DNA of 14,427 nucleotides from an uncultured bacterium (GCA_905215225.1 CAJMPM010000013.1:1-14427), one strand, 5' to 3'; shown: positions 1 to 7,253, counted from the first letter of the stretch. A program made the numbers and translations. The notes: a model not told the origin generated them from the sequence alone.

Positions 1-1
1 C

Positions 2-190
2 GAGATGGCTTTTGACCTTATTTCCCGCCACTCATCTTCGCAGGAGAAAAATCAACGAGAAGCTACTGTATCGGAATAAGCGGTTCAGCGCATTGCTGTC
101 ACCATTGTGGAGGTGTTCGTTCTTCTGATTACCGTCTGCGAAGCTTATTGCTACGTTCGCCGAAACCATTCTAGAAATATGGTGAACTAG
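2..190 (+). pseudogene. possible 3' end of a gene with an in-frame stop (left edge)
   Basis: From base 2 a frame is open for 25 residues (ending R-E-A-T-V-S-E) up to a TAA at 77-79. The same frame then stays open for another 36 residues to a TAG at 188-190, and that second part contains a hydrophobic run (about 98-145: V-T-I-V-E-V-F-V-L-L-I-T-V). This could be the normal end of a gene at 79, or the end of a membrane protein interrupted by a stop codon. No family is recognised. The start lies outside the window. Because the stretch is short, chance openness cannot be excluded. Confidence 0.3.
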
Positions 191-237
191 ACATCTTGGT
201 TTGTTATACACAATATTGAGGTTTTTCTGCACTCAAA

Positions 238-243
238 GGGAGG
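238..243 (+). promoter_or_regulatory. ribosome binding site for the first Cys-rich peptide gene
   Basis: GGGAGG lies 5 bases before the GTG at 249. This fixes the GTG as the start, in preference to the upstream in-frame TTG at 201. It gives the peptide the same K-H-I-H-P beginning as its downstream paralogue. Confidence 0.75.
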
Positions 244-248
244 TAGTC

Positions 249-452
249 GTGAAGCATATTCATCCGATTAATCCAGGAAGTGGCGACGAGGCAGGCGTGA
301 AGCCGATGTCTTTTGACTGCCTCTTGGGCATTACTGACATCTGTACTGTTTATGATAAAGCAGATGGCTGTGGTGCATACGATTACTGCGACTATGACAT
401 GGATGGCGGCAGCATCTGCGTTGTAGATCACTGTGGCATTGATCAAACGTAG
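249..452 (+). CDS. Cys/Asp-rich peptide, candidate RiPP precursor 1
   Basis: A 67-residue acidic peptide starting at GTG. The N-terminus (V/M-K-H-I-H-P) is shared with the next gene, while residues 7-23 look like variable leader. The C-terminal two thirds hold six cysteines (24, 32, 41, 47, 57, 62) and eleven aspartates in total. Cys32 and Cys41 are each followed by Asp in a C-X3-D arrangement. Cys47, Cys57 and Cys62 have C-X2-D, and Cys24 has C-X5-D. There is no signal peptide or membrane segment. Repeated Cys-X3-Asp is the spacing at which radical SAM enzymes install Cys-S to Asp-beta-carbon thioethers in freyrasin-type ranthipeptides (family knowledge). That this peptide is so modified is an inference. 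Alternatives are a disulfide-rich or metal-binding peptide. Spacing to the next gene is 30 bases, indicating one transcript. Confidence 0.75.
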   Translation: MKHIHPINPGSGDEAGVKPMSFDCLLGITDICTVYDKADGCGAYDYCDYDMDGGSICVVDHCGIDQT

Positions 453-482
453 TCTCTAATTGGATTAAGGTGAGGAGCTGTT

Positions 483-662
483 ATGAAGCATATCCATCCT
501 GTTGGTTCAAATGAACATCCTCCCGTTGAGCCTTGTTGTCTTGGAGTTGATATATGCAATTTTTACGACATCGCCGAGTGCCCTGTTGCGGATTGGTGCT
601 ATGTCGATAAAGAATCAAGCTGTGTTTTGCCAGCAGATTGGTGCGATCCAGTTGACGAGTAG
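483..662 (+). CDS. Cys/Asp-rich peptide, candidate RiPP precursor 2
   Basis: A 59-residue paralogue of the preceding peptide, starting M-K-H-I-H-P-V, with a GAGGAG ribosome binding site just upstream. It has seven cysteines (18, 19, 25, 33, 39, 47, 54). Four are in C-X3-D spacing (Cys19/Asp23, Cys25/Asp29, Cys33/Asp37, Cys54/Asp58), Cys39 is C-X2-D and Cys47 is C-X4-D. The shared core motif C-L-G-[IV]-x-D-I-C-x-x-Y-D aligns the two peptides, and six cysteine columns are conserved while most other residues differ. This pattern of constrained leader and Cys/Asp positions with diverged filler is typical of modified-peptide precursors (inference). No leader-cleavage motif such as Gly-Gly is evident. 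No maturation enzyme lies in the window. Confidence 0.8.
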   Translation: MKHIHPVGSNEHPPVEPCCLGVDICNFYDIAECPVADWCYVDKESSCVLPADWCDPVDE

Positions 663-740
663 TTTTGTGGCTAGGAACTATTTGGTCCAATTCAGAATAA
701 GATGGGAACAAATACCAAAATCTCGTGTCTGGGAGGAGTT

Positions 741-848
741 ATGCCATTATTGCAAGGTCTCGTTGGATTAGCCTTTATACTTGCGTTATATCTGGCACCT
801 TTTTTAATTCTATTCTTCATTATCCGACTCTTTCTTCGGAGAAAATAG
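741..848 (+). CDS. small single-helix membrane peptide
   Basis: A 35-residue peptide with one long hydrophobic helix (residues about 5-28) and a basic tail ending R-L-F-L-R-R-K, which predicts the C-terminus inside the cell by the positive-inside rule. A strong GGGAGGAG ribosome binding site lies just before the ATG at 741. An in-frame ATG at 702 would add 13 residues but has no clear binding site. It lies 78 bases after the second Cys-rich peptide gene and before a terminator, so it probably shares that transcript. Its role is unknown. In small-peptide clusters such proteins can be immunity or export accessories, but nothing in the sequence shows that here. Confidence 0.55.
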   Translation: MPLLQGLVGLAFILALYLAPFLILFFIIRLFLRRK

Positions 849-912
849 GAGTGTCACGCAAACATTAGCGTAGCTTTCTTCCAATATGAGCCGAGCATTG
901 GCAAGTGGAATA

Positions 913-957
913 AGAAGCCCGACCGTTCGCCACATGAAAGTGATCGGACGGGCTTCT
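913..957 (+). terminator. intrinsic-type hairpin terminator of the peptide operon
   Basis: Arms 913-925 and 945-957 form 12 of 13 base pairs (one A/A mismatch at 922/948), GC-rich in the middle, with a 19-base loop and a short CTATTT tail. It lies 64 bases after the membrane-peptide stop, on the expected side. The tail is not a perfect U-tract, so efficiency is uncertain. The minus strand also has a T-rich exit, so it may work in both directions. Confidence 0.6.
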
Positions 958-1042
958 CTATTTAACCCGGGCCGCCACCCATAGCGGCTTTCCAAGCGTA
1001 TTCTCAGTGCAAAGCAATCGTCAGTTTAATCCTATGCGCTGA

Positions 1043-1237
1043 TACCGCATTTCATTTGTTCGGCTCGAATTCTACGGCCTGGCAACCCTCGCACTCTCCG
1101 GCAAATGGATTGAACGCGAAGGCAGAGATGATGTGTGCGTGGACATCGAGGCTGCTGTAGGCAACATACTGGGACATGGACCCCCGCTGCGCGTGGTATG
1201 CGGCACGGCATATTCATTGCCGTCCAACCCCGAGTAG
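1043..1237 (+). pseudogene. possible C-terminal gene remnant
   Basis: A frame open from just after a TGA (1040-1042) to a TAG (1235-1237) encodes 64 residues of protein-like sequence, containing L-S-G-K-W-I-E-R-E-G-R and V-D-I-E-A-A-V-G-N-I-L. It is more GC-rich than its surroundings and C-ending codons dominate, as in the GC-rich genes further right. There is no good start or ribosome binding site. I read it as the tail of a lost gene. The family is not recognised and chance openness is possible. Confidence 0.3.
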
Positions 1238-1548
1238 TTGCAGCAAAGGGTGGAACCTCAATGCTCAGCTCATGGTGTCCGTGGGACACGAGAATCGTAA
1301 GTACACTTTGGTGCGATTCTCACGCTGATACTGAGCCACCTGGAATAAGATACGTCGCGACAACACTTCGCTTCACCTTTGTCTCGACAAGATGACGTAG
1401 ACTAAAGTTTCCTTTAGTAAGAGAACGAGAACTATATCTGAAAGCGTTGCGATGGCGTGAAGGCACCGAGTCCGAACCGCCTGAATGCTACGTGCATCTG
1501 CATCGCCTTTTTGTTATCTCTGCCAGTTGGGTAGCACTACACTTGTCA

Positions 1549-3201
1549 TCATTTACCCTGGTACATGCTGCCTAAATCCACTACCCCTTCTACCGCGCCG
1601 ACCATCTCGTCATCGTGAGAGACAACGATGATCAGCTGGCTTTGCTTGTTGCGCTTAACATAGGCCGCAAGCTCGGCGCGGCTTACAGCGTCTAACCCAG
1701 TCGTGGGCTCGTCGAGTACCAAAACTGACGACTTGCGTGAAATCGCCGACCATAAGTACACTCGGCGCAGCTCACCGCCCGAAAGCGCGGAGCAACGTTT
1801 CCCGAGCAACTCCTTCACGCTGTTTTCCAGCGAAAGTAGGCCATCTACACCCCGGTGATAGGAAGAAAAGGGCGTGTCGAAATACTCTAACAGCTCTTTC
1901 ACCGTTTCGTCCGGCGCGAAGCACGACTGTGGGCAGCACGATATCTCTCTCGCACGTATGTAATCCAAGTCGCATTCTTCGATTGGCACGCCGTTGTATT
2001 TTACTTTGCCTTTCGATGAGTATAGCCCGAGTATCAAGTAAAGAAGTGACGTCTTGCCTCTTCCGTTTTCCCCAACTATGCAATATGTACCAGGACCGGA
2101 AAACTTGAAAGAAAACCCGCCGAGGACCTCTCGGACAGATCCGTCTGGAAGGGCAACCGAGAATTCCAAATCAGATACCGAAATGTCATTTATTTCATCG
2201 AGTTTAGCTAAATCGGTCCGATTCCACCCCGATCTCTCCTTTTCTCTCGTCGCGATAGCCGTCCTATCCCATGATGCTTTGGCATCTTGATAGGATTTGA
2301 ACAATGACATCATACTTTTCAAAGTCTTAAAGAGAACCGCGAAGTATGTACCGATGATAGTGTACTCGCCTATTGACATAGTTCCGTTAATGATTCGTAC
2401 TCCGGAAACAACAAGTATCACCGCTTGAAACAACGCTGCGAAAAGACCATCGAGCGATGTCAGAGAATATGATAGCTTTCCGGAGCGCAAAACTTTGGGA
2501 AAATAGCTCTTAAACCCAGCGTCGAGCGCTTGTTCGCTCTTGCCGTACGAAGATGTCAGTTGAATGTTGAGAATCTGATTAAGCTGCGATGCAATTGCGG
2601 CGTAAAAGGCGCTGTCCGCCTCTTTCTTCTCATACGTGACCCTATACAAAAGTTTCCTCAACCCAGTAATTACACAGAAATACACGATGAGGAGAATGAT
2701 GGAAAACACCGCGAGAGTTGAATCAATTGACCATATGATAAGCAATACGATGGGAATGGCTACAATGGACAGCGGCGCACTGATAAAATTCGCCAAAACG
2801 AAGGATGAGACCACGCTGGAGTCGGAAATAATCCGTTGCGTTGTATAGGCTGGATCGATGGTCCGACTCACCAAGTAATCGTCTCTTTCAAAACGCAAGA
2901 CGGCCTCCCTGAGAAGATCAAAGGAAAGTCTCGTGGTTATGCGAATGGAAAGTGTTCCTGCAAAATAAGTAAAGAGGGTGGAGAAAACTCCTATTGACGC
3001 AACCAGGAGCGCGAAGAGTACGGCGTCTCTTTCGCTGCGGTTACCGAGAAGAAAATCTAAGAATTTCCCGTTCACGTATGGCATGGCATAGGAGAGAGCG
3101 GTTCCAATCACCGTGATAGCAATGAAGACGAAAGCCCCTTTTGCTCTGATGAACCTCGAGAGAACGCATCGAATCAAGGAAGGCCCCAATCTACCCGCCA
3201 C
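1549..3201 (-). CDS. ABC exporter, fused membrane and ATPase domains
   Basis: A 550-residue half-exporter that would act as a homodimer in the membrane. Residues 1-320 form the transmembrane domain, with helices near 22-40, 60-82, 137-158, 160-180 and 253-296. Residues 340-550 form the nucleotide-binding domain: Walker A at 377-384 (G-E-N-G-R-G-K-T), Q-loop Gln425, signature L-S-G-G-E at 473-477, Walker B ending D497-E498, D-loop G-L-D at 502-504 and switch His529. All catalytic positions are present. There is no N-terminal C39 peptidase domain. The family exports peptides, lipids or drugs; the substrate here is not shown. The best start is GTG at 3201, the first start after an in-frame TGA, but it has no good ribosome binding site; TTG at codon 5 is an alternative. 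It converges with the Cys-rich peptide operon, so export of those peptides is only a proposal. Its A/T content matches the accessory region. Confidence 0.88.
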   Translation of the reverse strand: MAGRLGPSLIRCVLSRFIRAKGAFVFIAITVIGTALSYAMPYVNGKFLDFLLGNRSERDAVLFALLVASIGVFSTLFTYFAGTLSIRITTRLSFDLLREAVLRFERDDYLVSRTIDPAYTTQRIISDSSVVSSFVLANFISAPLSIVAIPIVLLIIWSIDSTLAVFSIILLIVYFCVITGLRKLLYRVTYEKKEADSAFYAAIASQLNQILNIQLTSSYGKSEQALDAGFKSYFPKVLRSGKLSYSLTSLDGLFAALFQAVILVVSGVRIINGTMSIGEYTIIGTYFAVLFKTLKSMMSLFKSYQDAKASWDRTAIATREKERSGWNRTDLAKLDEINDISVSDLEFSVALPDGSVREVLGGFSFKFSGPGTYCIVGENGRGKTSLLYLILGLYSSKGKVKYNGVPIEECDLDYIRAREISCCPQSCFAPDETVKELLEYFDTPFSSYHRGVDGLLSLENSVKELLGKRCSALSGGELRRVYLWSAISRKSSVLVLDEPTTGLDAVSRAELAAYVKRNKQSQLIIVVSHDDEMVGAVEGVVDLGSMYQGK

Positions 3202-3516
3202 AAAACATCAATCACTGATACCTTACACCTCAACACAACAGGAGCGAAGATTTGCCAATGAGACTGCTTAAAGATTGCCTTGGGCCAATACGATCTCAAG
3301 CTCTTCCTACAAGAGAGTCGGAATCGGACATCTCCTCCGACGAACCTGGCAATCGGGCGGTTGAAATATCTTTTTCAACCGCCCGATTGCCACAATAGAT
3401 TTGAGCATCCGCCCACAAACGTCCGCGTTTTATACCCATCAAATCCTTTGCCTTTTGTCGTCTAGACTAGAAAAATCGCTCGAAATAACGCAACCGGCCT
3501 GCTCGCTTGAAGAAAC
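3202..3516. other. 315-base gap between exporter and methyltransferase remnant
   Basis: No gene is supported here. The stretch should contain the exporter promoter, but I see no convincing paired -35/-10 boxes. The notable content is a 20-bp perfect hairpin (3347-3392). Confidence 0.4.
3347..3392. repeat. 20-bp perfect inverted repeat (hairpin)
   Basis: Arms 3347-3366 and 3373-3392 are perfectly complementary (T-G-G-C-A-A-T-C-G-G-G-C-G-G... reading inward) with a 6-base loop. Neither side has a U-tract at the exit, so it is not a classical intrinsic terminator, though it sits where a terminator for the decayed gene upstream of the exporter would lie. It could also be a remnant of a small mobile or repetitive element. 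Confidence 0.7.
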
Positions 3517-4236
3517 CTAAGCCCGTAACGTAGATGTGCAAACTTCCGAAACGCCTTGCGCGGCATAGTGCGTATAAACTTCGTCAACCGCCTCAGAAAT
3601 ATCTGAGTATCGCGCCGGGTCAAAAGCATACGATGTCGCAGCTATACCCTGCACCCATTCGGAACGCGGATTAATTGAATAGCCACACAGCATCATCATA
3701 CATGCATCTAGACCTGATTTCCCAAGTATCCGACGTATTGATGAGAGCATCGCGGGTCGCCCCTGCACCATCGTCGTCACCCCTATTAGCAGTATTTACC
3801 GTTTTTCTCTAAATGCGTATCGCCACCCTTAAGAATACGAAGTGTTTTATCCAGACCCGATTGTCCTCCATCTCAAACGAAGGGATAAGGAATCTCATCC
3901 GGAATCGGCAGTAACGGAGGATTCACAACGACAAGCGAAAAACATGAGTCATCTCTCAGAGGGGAGTAAAGGCTACCCTCAAGCACCCTAGTTTCGTCAT
4001 CCAAAGAGTTGATGGCAGTGTTTTTCTTACAAAGGTCGACAACAAAAGGGTTGATTTCTACAGATGTTACATCCATGCCACAGTTGGTAAGTATCAGGCC
4101 CTGTATTCTGGGGCCAGAACACAAATCGAGAGCCTTCCGTGCGCTCTGCGGTGTAAGGCGCCAATCTCAGCAAATCTGTCCCACAATACTGCGCTGAAGA
4201 ACAAGACGGAACCCCTGAGCCAAACTCCCCTATACC
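3517..4236 (-). pseudogene. decayed class I SAM-dependent methyltransferase
   Basis: Fragments in different frames join into one methyltransferase-like protein. Read from the right: a segment containing Y-C-G-T-D-L-L-R-L; a frame change near 4140 (one extra base); then the SAM-binding motif A-L-D-L-C-S-G-P-R-I-Q-G-L, the acidic V-E-I-N-P-F and the catalytic-type N-P-P-L-L-P (3873-4124 fragment). A TGA at 3873-3875 replaces the Gly expected between P-Y-P-F-V and D-G-G. The same frame continues for 28 residues; a second frame change near 3790 leads into the last piece (L-I-G-V-T-T-M-V to the TAG at 3517). The N-P-P-L-L-P and P-F-V-x-D-G-G motifs resemble bacterial HemK/PrmC-like N-methyltransferases. 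The N-terminal domain is missing. It is on the same strand as the exporter and upstream of it. Sequencing error could explain one defect but hardly three. Confidence 0.75.
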
Positions 4237-4434
4237 TTATTAAGGCTAAGACAGGCAAGTTCACGCACCCGGCATATTCCAGAATAACATCCTATTGTTT
4301 TAGATGCTCTACAAGCATGAACAGCCGCGAATCGGAAAGATCTTCTAGTTTCGCCCCGACTGACCGCCAAGGGCCAAAATGGCCCCTCCATCCCCGGGCG
4401 ACTGGCTCTGGCGCGCCGAGGAGTGTCCCCAAGT

Positions 4435-4467
4435 GCCGGCAGAAAAGGAACGTCCCTATCTGCCGGC
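4435..4467. repeat. 33-base near-continuous palindrome at the FHA gene end
   Basis: Arms 4435-4443 and 4459-4467 (GCCGGCAGA and complement) pair perfectly over 9 bp, and the centre (GGAACGTCCC) is itself nearly palindromic, so almost all 33 bases can pair. Its last base is part of the FHA gene stop codon. There is no U-tract, so a terminator role is doubtful. It resembles a REP-like element (inference); a second small hairpin, GGGCCA-AAA-TGGCCC, lies about 60 bases away in the gap 4237-4466, which otherwise holds no gene. Confidence 0.55.
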
Positions 4468-5405
4468 TAGAGGGCACCGAAGAGAATGGCGTAGGTAGTG
4501 GATTCGCCGAGCTTGAGCTCGTCGCCGGGATTGAGCTGGGCGGAACGGCCGGGCTCGACCTGAATGCAGACGCGCGTGGCCCCGTTTACCACCACGGTTC
4601 CGTTGGTGGACGACAAGTCCTCGACATGCCAGATATTTTGAGCATCGCACCAGATATGGGCATGGCGGGCCGAGACATCGTCGCCGACGTCGGTAATATC
4701 GCCCTCACCAGTGGCCAGCGCGCCAATCTCAACACCCTGCTCACTCGGCTGAATCCAGCGCGGGGCGCTCACGACAAAACTGTTTTGTACGCGCAGCAAG
4801 CCCAAGGGGTGCGCCGGGGCGGGTTCGCGTTCGCCCGCGGTCATCGACATGCCAAGCGAACGCGGCGTGGATGTGCCTCCGCCACAGGTCGCGTGCGCGT
4901 AGTCGATGGCATAGTTCACCGAGGACCGCACATCCGCCGAACAACCGACGGCGACAAACAGCACCAGCACGGCCTCGGCGCGCTCGGCGGGCATGAGTTC
5001 CGCCGCCTGGGACAGGCGATCGAGCGCGTTGCGATAGAGATTCGTGTCCTGGTGGCACTCTTCGAGCGCGCGTACCATCGGTTCACCTGCAGGACCGCAC
5101 ACCATATTGATCACAGCCGTGGAGTCCATGGGATTGCGCTGGCGCAGGGCCAGTTGCGACATAATACGCGCAGCCGAGGTACCGTATTCGGCAAAGTAGC
5201 GCTGCTGAAGCGTGCCGACCGGTGCGCGAACGATAAAGCGGGAAACCCAAGAGCGATCGGCGGCTCGGCTCTGCGGGCTGCGGCCGTCGGCGAGCGGACG
5301 GGACGAAAGCACCAAGCCGCACAGCTCGATATGGCTCAGATGCGCTGCGCGCTTAAAGATGTCGAACATGGCCCCGCATGGGGTGAGCTCAACTTGAGAT
5401 GCCAT
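4467..5405 (-). CDS. FHA-domain protein, partner of the adjacent kinase
   Basis: A 312-residue soluble protein. Residues 226-310 form an FHA domain, a phosphothreonine-binding module. It shows S-x-R-H at 245-248 and S-S-T-N-G at 265-269, the two signature loops that contact phosphothreonine, and a final beta-rich part (L-N-P-G-D-E-L-K-L-G). Residues 1-220 match no family I recognise: a first part with several charged motifs, then a helical part with L-M-P-A-E-R-A-E-A-V-L-V-L-F. The ATG is 3 bases after the kinase stop and its ribosome binding site (AAGGAGG) lies inside the end of the kinase gene. This indicates co-translation with the kinase. Binding of a phosphorylated kinase or kinase substrate is the expected role, by analogy with actinobacterial kinase/FHA pairs. 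Confidence 0.88.
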   Translation of the reverse strand: MASQVELTPCGAMFDIFKRAAHLSHIELCGLVLSSRPLADGRSPQSRAADRSWVSRFIVRAPVGTLQQRYFAEYGTSAARIMSQLALRQRNPMDSTAVINMVCGPAGEPMVRALEECHQDTNLYRNALDRLSQAAELMPAERAEAVLVLFVAVGCSADVRSSVNYAIDYAHATCGGGTSTPRSLGMSMTAGEREPAPAHPLGLLRVQNSFVVSAPRWIQPSEQGVEIGALATGEGDITDVGDDVSARHAHIWCDAQNIWHVEDLSSTNGTVVVNGATRVCIQVEPGRSAQLNPGDELKLGESTTYAILFGAL

Positions 5406-5408
5406 GAC

Positions 5409-7253
5409 CTAGGCCTCCTTGGTCGTAGAAATAGAATCGGACGATACTTCGACAGGTCTGCCAAAAGTACGGGCAGCTGCGGCTCCACCGGCAAGCGGAG
5501 TCGCCATCTGGGCTTTTGTGCGTCGCGGTGCCGAAACGGGAAGTTCAAAGGCAAAGCCCATCGCAAGCAAAAACCACGTAAGCGTATAGGTTGCAACCAG
5601 AGCGGCAACAAGGCCGCCCATCACGGCGCGTTGGGAAAATACGCTACATGCAGCCACAGCCAGCACCGGAACCTCGCAGGCAGAAAGCGCAAGCACACCC
5701 TGCAGGAACCCCGAGCGCCGATTGCGCGCAAATGCCCCCGTGACAACGCCGGCTATGCCTGGCAGTGCCAACGCCAGTGCGGCAATAATACCCGGTAGCG
5801 ACCCAGACCACACGAGCGATCCCAAAGTCGCCGTCACGCGGGCGCCCGACGCCAGCAGCGCGGCCGAAACCTCGACCACACCCCAACCCACGCTCCAAAC
5901 GACCGCCGCACCGCTCATCGCCGCGCGACGAACCGCGCGGCCGGACGCATCCATGGGGCACGGCGTGAGCGGCTCGCCGCGGAGCGAACGACCGACATTT
6001 TGCGCATAGTTGTCACAAAACGCCGAGAGCGCCGCCTCGACCGCCGCCGGCTCGGGACGATCTTTTTGATGGCTGGACAGACAGGCCGTCACCACGTCGA
6101 ACAGCTGGGCATCGACAAACGCCAGCGCATCGCGTAGCTCCTCGGAATCCGGCTCAAGCCCTAGCTGCTGGGCCTGCTCGGCCGCGGCGAGCGCCACATC
6201 GGGCTCACGACGAAGCAGCTGAGTCAAATCGCAACCGGGCGCATGGGCACCAATGGGATAGTCGGGCCGCGTGTCCATCTTGAGACGGTAGGGGCTGGCG
6301 ATGTCACGCGTCTTTTTGCGCGAACCCGAGGTGCCCGAAGTGCTCGGCGCGGCTTCGTATGGCGCGACGCCGGCAATGAGCTCGTAAACCGTGCTTGCCG
6401 CGGCATAGACGTCAATCGCCGGCGACATACGCAAAGCGCGCAGGTCGGGAATATCGTCGGTGAGCATCTCGGGCGGGGCATAGGCAACCGTCGCGCGACG
6501 CAGCGTGGCATAACGCTCCGTAAACGACGCCTTGCCGCCGGTACCGGCCACGGCCGACGCAGGCTCAAGCGCCAGCGACGAGCCAAAGTCGATCAGGCAC
6601 AGGTCAAAGGTGCCCTCGGCAAGCTGCCGGTCAAGCGGTAGACGCGCCGTACGCACCATAATATTAGCGGGCGAGATATCGCGATGGACAAAGCCCTCGC
6701 CCACCAGACTCATACGGCAGAGCAGATCGAACAGGTCGCGACCCAGACGCGCCGCCACAAGCGGCGACAGGCGTCCGGCATCGTCCACGGCAAGTCGCGA
6801 ACGCAAGCGGGCAAGCGTCTCGCCCTCGACCCATTCCATGACAATTGCAGGCACACCGTCGACCTCGCCCCAGCCATAGAGGCGGGGAAAGCCCTTAAGG
6901 CCCGAAAGGGCACGATGGCATTCATATTCCTCGCGAAACGCCGCCTTGAACTTGGTGACCAGCGCCTCGTGGGTGACATCGTCATCAAATTCGTCGCGCG
7001 TTGGCAAGATGAACTGCTTGAGCGCCACGGCCTCGCCCTGCGCGTTGACGGCACGCGTCACACGGCCGATACCGCCGCGACGCATGGTGGCGTCATCGGC
7101 AAACAGCATCGTAAAACGGCGCAGGTAGGCGGGAAGCTCGTCCGTGCCCAGGGCGACGGCCGGCTCAAACCCGTCGACGCGCGCCAGGCGCAGGCCCACC
7201 ATGGGATCACGGTTGAGCGACTGGGCTGCCGTAGAAGCGAGGTCGTTCGTCAT
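5409..7253 (-). CDS. membrane-anchored Ser/Thr protein kinase
   Basis: A 614-residue protein. The kinase domain covers about 50-420: Gly loop R-G-G-I-G-R-V (59-65), ATP-binding Lys79 in V-A-L-K, catalytic loop H190-R191-D192 with Asn197, D-F-G at 222-224 and the A-P-P-E substrate-loop end at 259-262. All key residues are present, so it should be active. Inserts lie in the C-lobe (about 300-380). Residues about 447-570 contain four hydrophobic helices, followed by a cytoplasmic-like tail rich in Ser/Thr that could be autophosphorylated. There are no PASTA repeats, unlike PknB-type cell-wall sensors. The start is the ATG at 7253, overlapping the upstream stop by 4 bases (ATGA). A longer frame to 7376 exists but would run inside the upstream gene. 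Confidence 0.92.
   Translation of the reverse strand: MTNDLASTAAQSLNRDPMVGLRLARVDGFEPAVALGTDELPAYLRRFTMLFADDATMRRGGIGRVTRAVNAQGEAVALKQFILPTRDEFDDDVTHEALVTKFKAAFREEYECHRALSGLKGFPRLYGWGEVDGVPAIVMEWVEGETLARLRSRLAVDDAGRLSPLVAARLGRDLFDLLCRMSLVGEGFVHRDISPANIMVRTARLPLDRQLAEGTFDLCLIDFGSSLALEPASAVAGTGGKASFTERYATLRRATVAYAPPEMLTDDIPDLRALRMSPAIDVYAAASTVYELIAGVAPYEAAPSTSGTSGSRKKTRDIASPYRLKMDTRPDYPIGAHAPGCDLTQLLRREPDVALAAAEQAQQLGLEPDSEELRDALAFVDAQLFDVVTACLSSHQKDRPEPAAVEAALSAFCDNYAQNVGRSLRGEPLTPCPMDASGRAVRRAAMSGAAVVWSVGWGVVEVSAALLASGARVTATLGSLVWSGSLPGIIAALALALPGIAGVVTGAFARNRRSGFLQGVLALSACEVPVLAVAACSVFSQRAVMGGLVAALVATYTLTWFLLAMGFAFELPVSAPRRTKAQMATPLAGGAAAARTFGRPVEVSSDSISTTKEA

Larger units (their letters stand above)
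849..1548. other. 700-base stretch with no intact gene
   Basis: Between the membrane-peptide gene and the convergent ABC exporter no complete gene with a ribosome binding site is seen. It holds the operon hairpin (913-957), a small GC hairpin (971-988, 5-bp stem), a candidate gene remnant (1043-1237), two adjacent short hairpins (1275-1289 with 6-bp stem; 1290-1321 with 8-bp stem) and an A/T-rich 7-bp perfect hairpin (1401-1418). A run of five T at 1509-1513 follows CATCGC, which can pair with GCGATG at 1449-1454, but the loop is long. Confidence 0.5.

Noticed and set aside
1245..1257. T-box-like AAAGGGTGGAACC
   Set aside because: It resembles the T-box antiterminator bulge, but the following bases do not match the usual pairing, no specifier stem is seen, and no amino-acid gene lies downstream.
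1440..1520. GGCACCGAGTCC near a T-run, resembling the end of a Cas9 tracrRNA
   Set aside because: No repeat/anti-repeat, CRISPR array or cas gene in the window; the stem does not close like a tracrRNA terminator hairpin.
4317..5798. 493-residue plus-strand frame opposite the FHA and kinase genes
   Set aside because: Low-complexity Arg/Gly/His translation without domain motifs, antisense to two genes with clear FHA and kinase signatures; a GC-bias artefact.
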